Shown: piece by piece, positions 21,491-32,283 of the stretch
How positions within the stretch are numbered: the stretch's first letter is position 1
Layout of the letters: every line of letters starts with the position of its first letter
Origin: Anoplolepis gracilipes
Taxonomy: Eukaryota > Arthropoda > Insecta > Hymenoptera > Formicidae
Reading direction: 5' to 3'
DNA: 64,000 nt
NCBI RefSeq assembly: GCF_047496725.1
Contig: NC_132977.1
Location: forward strand, 5,340,501-5,404,500
Notes under the pieces: generated by a model
Databases searched by the model: none
What the model saw: the letters and a program-made list of their open reading frames with translations, nothing else
Told to the model about the DNA's origin: nothing
Made by a program: the position numbers and the translations under genes

Positions 21491-24400
21491 ATGATAACTA
21501 GTATTCAACAAGCTTTGTGCCCTTTTCTTGTTACGTATTTCATTCTAGGATTGAGTCCCTATCCTATGAAACAACCAAAATTTAATAAAATTCCATGGAT
21601 TACATACTTAAGTATCTTATATTCTCTGATAATTTGGTTTGCCTACGCTTACATTTATTACTACCTAGTGATACAGAAGAAGTTATATCCATCCACGATA
21701 CATTTATTCTCTGCGGTAATTAATATCCTTACCACAGTTACATCTACGATTATGAGTTTCTATCATCAAGAGGTACAAGAAAGCATATTTTAATATATAT
21801 TTTTATATGAAGTAATTAAAGCACACATATATTTATACACTATATCAATTATTAATTACATTTGATTGAACTTTAGTAATTCTCTGGAGAATTTTATTAA
21901 AATATTTTTCAAACTTTTTCAAATATTTGTAAATAATTATATAATTACATAATTATATTTTGCATAATAGAAAGGATGTATTTATAGAGAACAGTTTAAA
22001 ATGTCATCAAATGTCAAACAATTAGATATTTGCTAATGTTCTTCTACACATACATATACTACATGGTTATATAATAAAACAAATAAAAATTTATGTTACC
22101 CAGAGTAATTTTAAGATGCTCAGTATAGATTATCAACATCTACTTCATACGAGAAAATACACAAAAAATTAATTCATAGCATTATTTTGATATTTTGTAA
22201 CATATAAAATTTTAAAATAAATTAATTACTATATCTATAAGCAAATCGATGATTTTAATATGGACAAGTGCTGCAGAAATATTGAAATTACAAAGATCTA
22301 TTATTGTTACGAATCACTATAATTACGATACATCTAACAAATGAGTATAAACAGGCAGTCAATGTTAGTTTGCAGTATTCATTGATTATGGTAACTACTA
22401 TCTAACAAGCCTTGCGGCCTTTTTTTATTACGTATTTTATTATGAGATTAAGCTTCTATCCCATGAAACAACCAACATCTAGAATTTCATTGATTACATA
22501 CTTAAGTGTCTTATATTTCCTGATAATTTGATTTGTTTATGGTTATTTTTATTACTACATAATGACTTTATTTATATGGAAGAAGTTATATCCAGCCACA
22601 ATACATACCATTTCTTCGATAATTTTCATCGTTACCATGATTGTGTCCACGCTTATGAGGTTCTATCATAAAGAAGTATAAGATAGAGTATTTTAATATA
22701 CATTTTTATTATGTGATATAATTAAATTATGTATTTATATTAATTATAAATTACACTTAATAATTTTAGTAATTCTCTGAAGAATCTTATTAAAGCTGTA
22801 TCTTTCAAGCTTTTCTAAATATTTGTACATACATAATTACATAATTATATAATTATGTTTTTCATAATAAAAATATGACATATTTATAGCTACAGTTTAA
22901 AATGTCATCTAATATCCCAAATTGTTTTAGAAACTTAGAATGTGCATAAAAAGGCTTGCTGCTGTAAATGATACTTTAGAACAATTGGGCACTCCAAAGG
23001 CGTATCGAAAGATGCATACATATTCGAAACAAGTATTAATTGGATGGATTGCATACAGTATTATTATAAACTCTTCCTGTACACTTTGGCTAATAACAGA
23101 CCAAGACATTATTTCGGCATTATTTCTACCTTATATACAAAATCATTATCTTAATGTTAATGCATTTATAGATTTTGTATTTACTTTTTTTTTATGGTTG
23201 GTATTCATATTTATATAATTCATACGTATAACTATATATACATATACATAATATATCAAACTAATACGTATCTATTTATATTCATCCTTTTTTTTAAATC
23301 TTCATAAACTTTCTGTTTATCTCTTTCCTTTTCTCCTCCCTCATCACTTTTGTTATCGCTGTTTTACTCTTTCTTTTTCTTACTTCTTCTTCCTGCTACC
23401 CTTTCTCGTTCACTCTTTTCTACTGTACCTTCCCTCTCTTTCTCCCTCGCTCTTATCCTCCTTTTTTCATTCTCTCTCTCTCTCTCTTCTGCAAAATTTT
23501 GTTTTACTAACATAAAAAATATATTTATCATTAAAAAATGGCATTTTTCGACATTTTTAGCAAAAACTTATTAGAATAATTCTTTCCAAACTAATATGTT
23601 ATTTTGCGGAATTTACAATACATGTATAATCTTTTTAGGTAGTATAAAATTGGACTATAATTACTAAAAAATTTGTCTATCAAATGTCTATCAAAAACTA
23701 ATAAGATATTATTTAATACAGGTATATTGGTACTAGATTTGACAGAATAAACGAGTATATTCGATATTTATTGATGAACGAGAAATATGTACCAAAGTAT
23801 AAATGGAAGAAACCTGTAGTCGCTCTTTGTCGATATATTATTTGCACTGATAATTATAAGCATACATTGTGGACATCAATGTAAATTAAAACATGTCACA
23901 TTTTAGTAGATAATCTTTTTAATTAATATTATAAGAAAATATAAACTTTACGTTTAATAATCATAATAAACATCCCAAGAAAAATGAGTATGATATGTTC
24001 AGATGTAAATATACATAATTAAATATGTAAAAATCTGATAATATATGTAATTTTATATTATCTTATATAAGATAAGATCTGAAATTTGACGCGATATAAT
24101 CTTATATAGCCATATCTTTATATAATCATGTTTAACTAATTAAATAATAAAATAGATTTAGTCAAATATAATTATATAAAAAAGATAATTTATCATGCCG
24201 AATTCCGGATATTATTATACATAGTCAAATCATATTGCATCAAATTTCAAATTTAATTATATATGGACAAGTTATTGTATATTACATATAGCTAGATCAC
24301 GCCGAGATTTAATTAGATATGATTATATATAATCACGTAAGTTCATTTTTTCTCGGGACTGTCTGAAAGAAATAAGCACTTTTTTTTTAGTAATGGTAGT

Positions 24401-25991
24401 ATATGTTTTTTAATAAATTTGGATGTGCTGAATCCATTTGCTCGTAAAAATATCGGCTTTTTATTTCATTAGGATTTTGAGAAAATTAAGATTAATTTTA
24501 AAGTAATATAATTTTAATAATGTATGTGTGTGTGTGTGTATAGTTTTTGCTATCTCAATCAAATTATATAAAAGCTTTATTATGTTATTGTAATAAAAGA
24601 AATATTTTTTATTGCTTAATTTAAATTTTTTTAATTACAATTTTTTTCGGGAACTCTGCATACTATCTTTGTAAAAAAAAATTTTAATTTTTAATTTGAG
24701 CTAAACCATTTTGTCACGACAGATTATTTAGATATAAGTATTCAAATATTGCAAAAATTGTAGTTTCTTGCACCAATTATAGTTGTTACCTCGATATAGT
24801 TATTCAACTATAGTATAGAAGATTGCAAAAATTTTGGTTTTCTTACACCTTTAATTTTCTCAAAATTACAGTTTGCAAATTTTGATGAGATAAGGTATTT
24901 TTAAGTAGATTTGGATTTACACATCCAAATTTACTTAAAAACTTAAATACTACAAGCTGTAAAAAAAAATCCTTATTAGACAGGGTATAATAATGAAAAA
25001 GATTTTGTTATTATTACCCTGTAAAAGAATTTTTTATAAGTTTAATAACATATGAAAATAATTATATGTTTATTTGAATAGTAAAGTACGTTTCTTGACA
25101 GGCATCTTCATTTAGAATTATGTCGTATTGCTCGCGAATTAAATTTAATATTCGGAACCCAAATGACTTTTGAAATGGCATCTCATATTACAAACATAAT
25201 AATCATGTGTTTTGGTTTAAATACATTGCATGGAAAAAAGATAACAATAAATCAATGGTTTGGTATAAGCTATTGGACCTTGATGCTTATAACAAAACTT
25301 TACGCGATAAATTATATTTGCGAATGTGTACAAGTTAAGGTAAAACCATGCAAATTTTAATAATATATATATATTGCAAATTAAATTGGTATTTAAGTAT
25401 TAATATTTAGTCAATTGTATATATTCCATAATATTCCATAATATTAAACTTAAAATTTTAGGCTAAAAAGATTGACAAAATATTTCTTGAACTAACAAAT
25501 ATTATTCAATATGCTGACATTTGGAAAGAAGTAAGCAATGTTTTAGTAGCAAAAAAAGTAGCAATAAAATAAATAAGAGATAAAATTAAAATAACGGTTA
25601 TTTATAGATTCATCAGTTTATTTTACAAGCAATACAACATCCATTAAAATTTACTGGAATGGGTTACTTCTATTTTGGCAATGATTTTCTTCGAAAGGTT
25701 CACTTTTATACAGATTATCTTTTACTAATTAATTTTTATAGTATGTGTTAAATCATATAATTAAAACATATATTTCTGCAAATTGATCTAATGCTATTTT
25801 TATCAAAATTTTTATATTGCTATATTATTTCATGTCTTATTCAATTTCTAATTTCTAATTTATCGGATATTTCAATAAATTGTTATTCATATATGCAACA
25901 AGTCGTAACTAACATACATTTTTTTCAGCTTTGCGCAACCATTTTAATGTATGTGATTATTATGATACAAATGAAAATACATTTTCTTTAA
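21491..25991 (+). CDS. P1: gustatory receptor, complete, 7 exons
   Basis: Exons: E1 21491-21772, E2 22931-23196, E3 23722-23880, E4 25102-25339, E5 25462-25530, E6 25608-25697, E7 25929-25991. Sum 1167 nt, 388 residues, no stop and all phases match. Landmarks: MITSIQQALCPFLV (E1), KRLAAVNDTLEQLGTPK (E2), YIGTRFDRINEY (E3), HLHLELCRIARELN to YICECVQVK (E4), IHQFILQAIQHPLKFTG and FYFGNDFLRK (E6), LMYVIIMIQM (E7, the degenerate family signature). Intron 1 contains a second, dead exon 1 with its own upstream region (22388). Intron 2 has a polypyrimidine tract and intron 3 a MITE-like insertion. Start ATG 21491 is chosen because it aligns with MVTTIQQ in the sisters; an upstream TTG frame is not needed. 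Confidence 0.87.
22260..22275 (+). promoter_or_regulatory. Shared AAGTGC element before the dead exon at 22388
   Basis: ATGGACAAGTGCTGCA, 120 bp before the old start, matches the blocks before P3 and P1. The dead exon kept its whole upstream region. Confidence 0.45.
22388..22675 (+). pseudogene. Dead exon 1 nested in P1 intron 1
   Basis: ATGGTAACTACTATC followed by TAA where sisters have CAA, and a later TGA where sisters have TGG (W). Otherwise it is full-length, 288 nt, up to a GAA|GTATAA donor. It is closest by eye to exon 1 of P3 and P4. Located between P1 exon 1 and exon 2, it looks like the original first exon of the downstream exon set or a leftover of unequal crossing-over. Confidence 0.85.
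23287..23490 (+). repeat. Polypyrimidine tract in P1 intron 2
   Basis: A C/T-rich run of about 200 bp (CTCTTTCTTTTTCTTACTTC-like). It produces a spurious leucine/serine-rich ORF that should not be annotated as a gene. Confidence 0.8.
23973..24358. mobile_element. MITE-like insertion in P1 intron 3, 386 bp
   Basis: Ends TCCCAAGAAAAATGA (23973) and TCATTTTTTCTCGGGA (to 24358) are inverted repeats with few mismatches. P2, P3 and P4 introns run straight from the ATAACAC-like left flank to CTGTCTG, so they represent the empty site. The interior is rich in TATATGATTATATATAA-type repeats and is non-coding. Confidence 0.75.
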
Positions 25992-26994
25992 AAGTATGTA
26001 ACAATTTGCTCTTAAAAAAGACAATATTAAAATTAATGTATCGTCAACTTTAACACTGCAATAATGTATTAAGATTATTTTACATATAATTACCTCAAGA
26101 TTAACTATCATTTAATATTAGAAAATATAAATTAAAAAAATAAAAAATATTAAATTACATCTCTTATTACATTAATAATTTATTTTTCCCAAACCAATTA
26201 CGTAGATATAAACATTGCGTACAAGATATTTGAAAAATTTAGAAATATTTCTAAGATTTAAATTACACACATAATATGTACATATTAAAAATATTCACAA
26301 TAATAATTAAAAATATTTTAGAAGAGTTGTAAAATATAATTGCATTACATATTTGTAATATGTTATTAGTAATTTAAAGTTACTGTCACATATAAATCCT
26401 CTAATTAAAATCATAATATTTTTAAATTGTATGTATTCTAAATATGTCTTAATGACAACTTAGTATTTATTAAAAATAAAAGTAAATAAAAAATAAATTT
26501 TAATATTTTTATGTGTTAAAATTCCCCCATTCTTTTACTTCTAATTACTTTAGATTATAAAACTTCAAACATATATTAATATATCAAAAGCATCCTTATT
26601 ATATTTAAACAATTAGATATTAGCTATTCTTCTTTTACATACATTTACATCTTATTTGTTTCATATAATAAATTATTACTATGATATAATAAAATAAGAA
26701 TTTATGTTATACAGAACAATTTTAAGATAATCAGTATTGATCAACATTTGCTTCATACGAGAATGTACACAAAAAATAAGTTAATAGCATTATTTCAGTA
26801 TTTTGCAACATATAAAATTTAAAAACAAATTAACTTCTTTGCTCATAAAAATAAATCGATAGTTTAATACGCGCAAGTGCTGTAAAAAACATAACTATAA
26901 AAATCTATTATTGTTATGAGTCATCATAATTGCGATTTGTCTAACGAGTGAATATAAATAGACAGTCAATGTTAGTTTGCAGTACTCATTGATC
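25992..26994. promoter_or_regulatory. P1-P2 intergenic region with P2 upstream block
   Basis: From about 26340 onward it is homologous to the M5/P1 divergent block. The shared element TTTAATACGCGCAAGTGC ends at 26880, 115 bp before the P2 start. The uORF seen at P1 has lost its first ATG here (GTG). No other exon seen. Confidence 0.55.
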
Positions 26995-29900
26995 ATGGTA
27001 ACTACTATCCAACAAGCCTTGCGCCCTCTTTTTGTTACGTATTTTATTATGGGATTGAACTTCTATCCCATGAAACAACTAACATCTAGAATTCCATTGA
27101 TTACATGTTTAAGTGTCTTATATTGTCTGACAATTTGGTTTGTGTATGCTTATCTTAATTACTACATAGTGATTTTATTTACATGGCAGAAGTTATATCC
27201 ATCCAGGATATTCTTCATTATTTCGATAATTCATACCATTACCACAATTGTGTTCACGCTTATGAGTTTCTATTATGAAGAGGTAAAAAAGCATATTTTA
27301 ATATACATTTTTATATACATTTTTAATATACATTATTTATATAATACATACGTTTTAAAATGTTACCTAAATGTCACAAATTGTTTTAGAAATTTAGACT
27401 GTGCATGAAAAGGCTTGCTGTTGTAAATAATACTTTGGAACAATTAGGTACTCCAAAGGCATATGGAAAAATGTATATACATTCGAAACAAGTACTAGTT
27501 GGATGGATTGTATACAGTTTTATATTAAGCGTTATTGGTGCACAATGGCTAACAGACCGAACAATTATCTGGGCATTATTTCAATGTTATATACAAAACC
27601 ATAGTACCAATATTAATGCATTTATAGATTTTGTATTTATTTTTATTTTATGGTTAGTATTTACATTATATATAGTTCATAAGTATATAACTAAACTAAT
27701 ACATATGTATTTTTGCATTTGTGCTTAAATTTTTTAGATTTTCATAAATTCTTTTTCTCTATCCCCCTTTTTCTCTCTCTTCTAGCTCTCTTTCTTTTCC
27801 TCACTGTTACCCCCTCTTTCTCTTACTCACTCTTTCAACCTCTCATTCTCACTCGCTCCTTTCCTCTCTTTCTCCTCTTTCTCAATCCCTCTCCCCTTCC
27901 TTTCTTTCACTCTCTCCCTCTCTTCCTCTTTCTCTCTATTTCTCTCTCTTTCCTGCAAAATTTTGCTTTACTAACTTTACTAATAAAAAATGTATTTATT
28001 ATTAAAGAATGGCACTTTATGGAACTTTTAACAAATACTTAAACTAATTATTTTCAAATTAATACATTTATTATTTTACCGAATTCACAATACATATGAA
28101 ATCTGTTTAGGTATTATAAAATTATATAGTTATTAAAAACTTTGTTATTTAAATGCATATCGAAATATGTATCAAAAACTAATAAGACATTTATTATATA
28201 ATACAGGTATATTGGTACTAAATTTGACAGAATAAACGAGCATATGCGATATTTATTGGTGAACGAGAAATATATATCAAAGTATAAATGGAAAAAACCT
28301 GTAATCACTCTTCGTCGATATGTTATTTGCACTGATGATTACAAGCGTACATTGTGGACCTTAATGTAAATTAAAACGTGCTACATTTTGATAGATGATT
28401 TATCTGGTTAATTTTATAAGAAAATATAAACATTACGTTTAATGATAACACTGTCTGATGATAAAAAGCATCTTCTTTTTTGATCGATCCTAGTATATGT
28501 TTCTCAGTAAACTTGAATGTAAAGAATCCATATCTGTTCGTAAGAATGCTTCACCTCATCAGAATTTTGAGAAAGTTAAGTCAAATGCAAAAGTTAAAAT
28601 TTTTGAGTAGCTATATCTAAGTAACCTGACATAATGGAAGAGTTTATGATGGTTCAAATTAAAGGTTAAACATTTCTCTTTACAGAGATAATGTACAGAG
28701 TTCCTAAAAAAAAAAAATGATAATTAAAAAGTCGCACTAAATTGATCAAAAATATTCCTTTTGTTATATTAACTTATCAAAACTTATATGTAACCCGGCT
28801 GTGATAAAAAAAACTATATATATTTTTGTATTTAATATATAAACACACATACATTATTGACATTTGTCCTGTAACATTAATTTAAGAAAAAATGTTTAAA
28901 CAAAAAAATTTTTTAAAGCAATTATTTTTAACAATTATTTGTTTGTAAAAATTTTCTTTTACATTACCAGAAATCTAATAGTTATATTTTTGCTGTCAGC
29001 TGGGTTACATATAGACTTTAATAGGTTAATATAATAAAAATTTAGTATTTTTCATCAACTTAATGCTTTTTTTGTAAATATACAATATTTTGAAGAATTC
29101 TGTACATTATCTTCGTAAAATGGAAGATTTAACGTTAATTTTAAGTGGTAAACTCTTCTATCACGTCAAATTAATACCTAGATATGTATAGCTATTTAAA
29201 GATTACAAAAAAATGGATTTTACACCTTAATTCTCTCTAAAATTCTCATGAGATACAGTATTTTATTATTGGTACAATCAGATCCAGCACATCCAAATTT
29301 TTAAAAATTAAAAACTTATACTACAAATTATGAACAAATTCTTGTCGGACAGTTTAATAAAAAGTACTAATTTTTTATGAGTTTTAATAATATATGAAAG
29401 TAATTTTGTTTATTTGGATAATGAAGTTCTTTTCTTGACAGGCATCTTCATTTAGAGTTATGTCGTATTGTTCGCGAGTTAAATTTAATATTTGGAACCC
29501 AAATGACTTTTGAAATGGCATCTCTTATTACAAATATAACAGTCATATGTTTTGGTGTAAATATATTATTAACGCAATATCAAAAAAGTTTACCATTATA
29601 TCAATGGTTTGGTATAAGCTACTGGATCTCGATGTTGGTAGTGAGGCTTTACGTGATAAATTATATTTGCGAATGTGTTCAAGTTAAGGTAAAACCACAC
29701 AAATTTTAATAAAAATATACATTACACAAATTAAATAAGTATTAAATTAGTATTTAAGTATTAGTATTATATTGTAGATATTCAATATTAAACTCAAAAT
29801 TTTAGGCTAAGAAAATTGAAAAAATATTTCATGAACTAACAAATATTATACGATATGCTGACATTTGGAAAGAGGTAAATGACGTTTTACTACATGCAAA

Positions 29901-30352
29901 AATGTAAATATAATAAATAAGATAAAACTAAAATAATCATGATGAATATATGATTATTCATCTACAGATTCAGCAGTTTATTTTACAAGCCATGCAACGG
30001 CCATTAAAATTTACTGGAATGGGTTACTTCTATTTTGGCAATGATTTTCTTCGAAAGGTTCACTTTTACCCAGATTTTTCTTTATTACTTAACTTTTATA
30101 TCATTTATTAAATTATACTAAATTATAAATTATATTTCTACAAATTGATCTAATGATTCTTTTATCGAAATTCTTGCATTGCTATCTTTCTCTTGTTTTA
30201 TTCAATTTCTAATTTCTAATTCGATATTTCAATAAATCGCTATTCACATATGCAACAAATCTTAACTGATATACATTTTCTTTCAGCTTTGCGCGGCGAT
30301 TTTAATGTACGTAATTATTATGATACAAATGAAAATATCTCTTTTTGAATAG
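26995..30352 (+). CDS. P2: gustatory receptor, complete, 7 exons
   Basis: Exons: E1 26995-27282, E2 27390-27652, E3 28207-28365, E4 29442-29688, E5 29806-29874, E6 29968-30057, E7 30287-30352. Sum 1182 nt, 393 residues, all borders GT/AG in phase. Landmarks: MVTTIQQALRPLFVTYFIMG (E1), RLCMKRLAVVNNTLEQLGTPK (E2), YIGTKFDRINEHM (E3), HLHLELCRIVRELN (E4), YFYFGNDFLRK (E6), LMYVIIMIQMKISLFE (E7). Intron 1 is unusually short (107 nt) compared with about 240-1160 nt in its sisters, so the usual intron-1 sequence has been deleted. Intron 2 holds a C/T-rich tract at 27743-27958. Confidence 0.88.
27743..27958 (+). repeat. Polypyrimidine tract in P2 intron 2
   Basis: More than 200 bp of C/T-rich sequence (CTCTTTCTCCTCTTTCTC-like), same position as in P1, P3, P4 and P5. 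The ORF across it is low complexity. Confidence 0.8.
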
Positions 30353-30683
30353 GCACAATTTGCTTTTAAAGAAAAAAATTTTTTAATTAATATTTATTAT
30401 AAAATTTAACATTGTAATAATATGTGTACTAAGATGTAATATCAAAAATATTTTCACATAATTACATGAAATTAACTGTCGTTTAGTTTTAGAAAATATA
30501 AGTTAAAAAAAAGAGAAATTTTAAAATAATTATCTTATAGCATAATAATTTATTTCCACCTTAACCCATAAAATACGTAACTGTTATTGAACACAAACAT
30601 CATGCACAAGATACTTTACATAATTTATAAATTTTTCTAAGATTTATGTTACATACACACACACATAGACACACACACACACA

Positions 30684-30718
<35 letters not shown>

Positions 30719-32283
30719 ATATATATATATATATATTATCTTTATAATTAGTAATGCAAGTTTGTTCTATCATTATTAATGGTCAAATTTTATTTTAAAG
30801 ACAGTCAATTAAAAAAATATTTATGAATGTTAAGAAAGAGCTTATTTAAAGGCACATATATGTATGTATAAATACAAAATAAAATTCACGAATTATGTAA
30901 TACAATAAATTAACGATTAACAATATATGAACAAAAAGCATACTGCTCAAATGATATATGTGGATTATAAGTGTATATGTTATCATTAATTGAAAATTAC
31001 CGCCACATATAATTCCTTCAACTATAACATTTTTCAATTACGTATATCAAGTATGTCTTAATGATTAGTTAGCATCTAGAGATAAAAGTAAATAAGAAGC
31101 AAGTTTTAATCTTTTTATACACAAAAATATAGTTCCATACTTTACTTTTAATATTGCATTATTAAATGTTAAGCACAGGGCCGGTCCTAACGGGCGTGCC
31201 CGCACGCAGAGGTAAAACTTTAAGGGTGTAAAAATATTAAATCAAAAATAAGAATTTTTATATAGGTACGTTATGTTGTCAGTAAATCAACAATTACACA
31301 GTTAAGAATCCGAATGTTATCCTCAATACTAACTCCCATCCAAGGCCGGTAACGAAATTGTATCTGTGTGCATTGCACGAGTCAACGCGTACTCAGACGT
31401 TCGTCGTTTATTCCGGACAATAACGAAGTAATTTTTGTGCGAATTTTATAATTTGTCAAAAGAGAAATTAAAGTTAATAAAGGAATTAAAGTAAAAAATT
31501 AAAATTAATAAAAAATTATTTGCAATCGTCTATGTCTCAAAATCGATTAACCGAATTAGAACTTTTAGTTATAGAACATAAACTTTGGGAAAGTTTAAAT
31601 TTATCTGATGTTGCAGACGATTTAGCTAGTAAGAAGTTCAGAAAAGTTTAATAAAAAATGTTTTCGTTATGTTTTTAAGTATTTTTTAAATTTTTATGTA
31701 TATTTGCAACATACATGCTTTACATATGTCATATAATTTGCACTTTTTATTCCATTTTATTACACATCCACATAAAGACGTAAAAATTGTTCACGCAGAC
31801 TAATAAGGAGCTAGAATCGGCCCTGATTAACATATATTAATATATGAAGAAAACGTTCACTATAAGTTAAATAATTATTACTTCTCTATAAGTTAAAATC
31901 ATTATCACTTAAATAATTAGATATTTGCTAATCTTCTTTTACACACACATACACTACATGATTATATAATGAAATAAATAAAAACTTATGTTACCCAGAA
32001 TAATTTTAAGATACTCATATAGATTATCAACATCTCTACTTCGTACAAGAAAATACACAAAAAATTAATTAATAGCATTATTTTGATATTTTGTAACATA
32101 TAAAATTTTAAAATAAATTAATTCCATCTATAAGTAAATCGATGATTTTAATATGGACAAGTGCTGCATAAAACATATTGAAATTACAAAGATCTATTAT
32201 TGTTATGAATCACTATAATTACGATACATCTAACAAATGAGTATAAACACGCAGTCAATATTAGTTTGTAGTACTCTTTGATC
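30353..32283. promoter_or_regulatory. P2-P3 intergenic region with P3 upstream block
   Basis: Contains a CA/(TA)n microsatellite (about 30658-30738), the ~0.9 kb conserved upstream block interrupted by a hAT-like element (31176-31825), and the shared element TTTTAATATGGACAAGTGC (AAGTGC 32159-32164) 123 bp before the P3 start. A 14-codon upstream frame lies at 32237-32281. Confidence 0.55.
31176..31825 (+). mobile_element. Decayed hAT-like DNA transposon
   Basis: Ends CAGGGCCGGTCCTA (31176) and TAGAATCGGCCCTG (to 31825) are imperfect inverted repeats of hAT type. The flanks GTTAAGCA and ATTAACA fit a decayed 8-bp target duplication; the uninterrupted site is visible before P1 (GTTAAGCATATATTAATATG). 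At 31532-31651 a 39-residue frame reads MSQNRLTELELLVIEHKL...DVADDLASKKFRKV. That is like the C-terminal tail of hAT/ZMYM-type transposases (SIE.....DFSDVIDDFASKKARK-like). The rest of the transposase is gone. It is slightly richer in GC than its surroundings. Confidence 0.75.

Noticed and set aside
23350..23574. Leucine/serine-rich ORF
   Set aside because: Translation of the polypyrimidine tract in P1 intron 2; the sister ORF at 27713-28042 has the same cause.
30846..31037. Minus-strand 63-codon ORF before P3
   Set aside because: Falls in the conserved upstream block, frame not preserved in the equivalent blocks before P2, P4 and P5.
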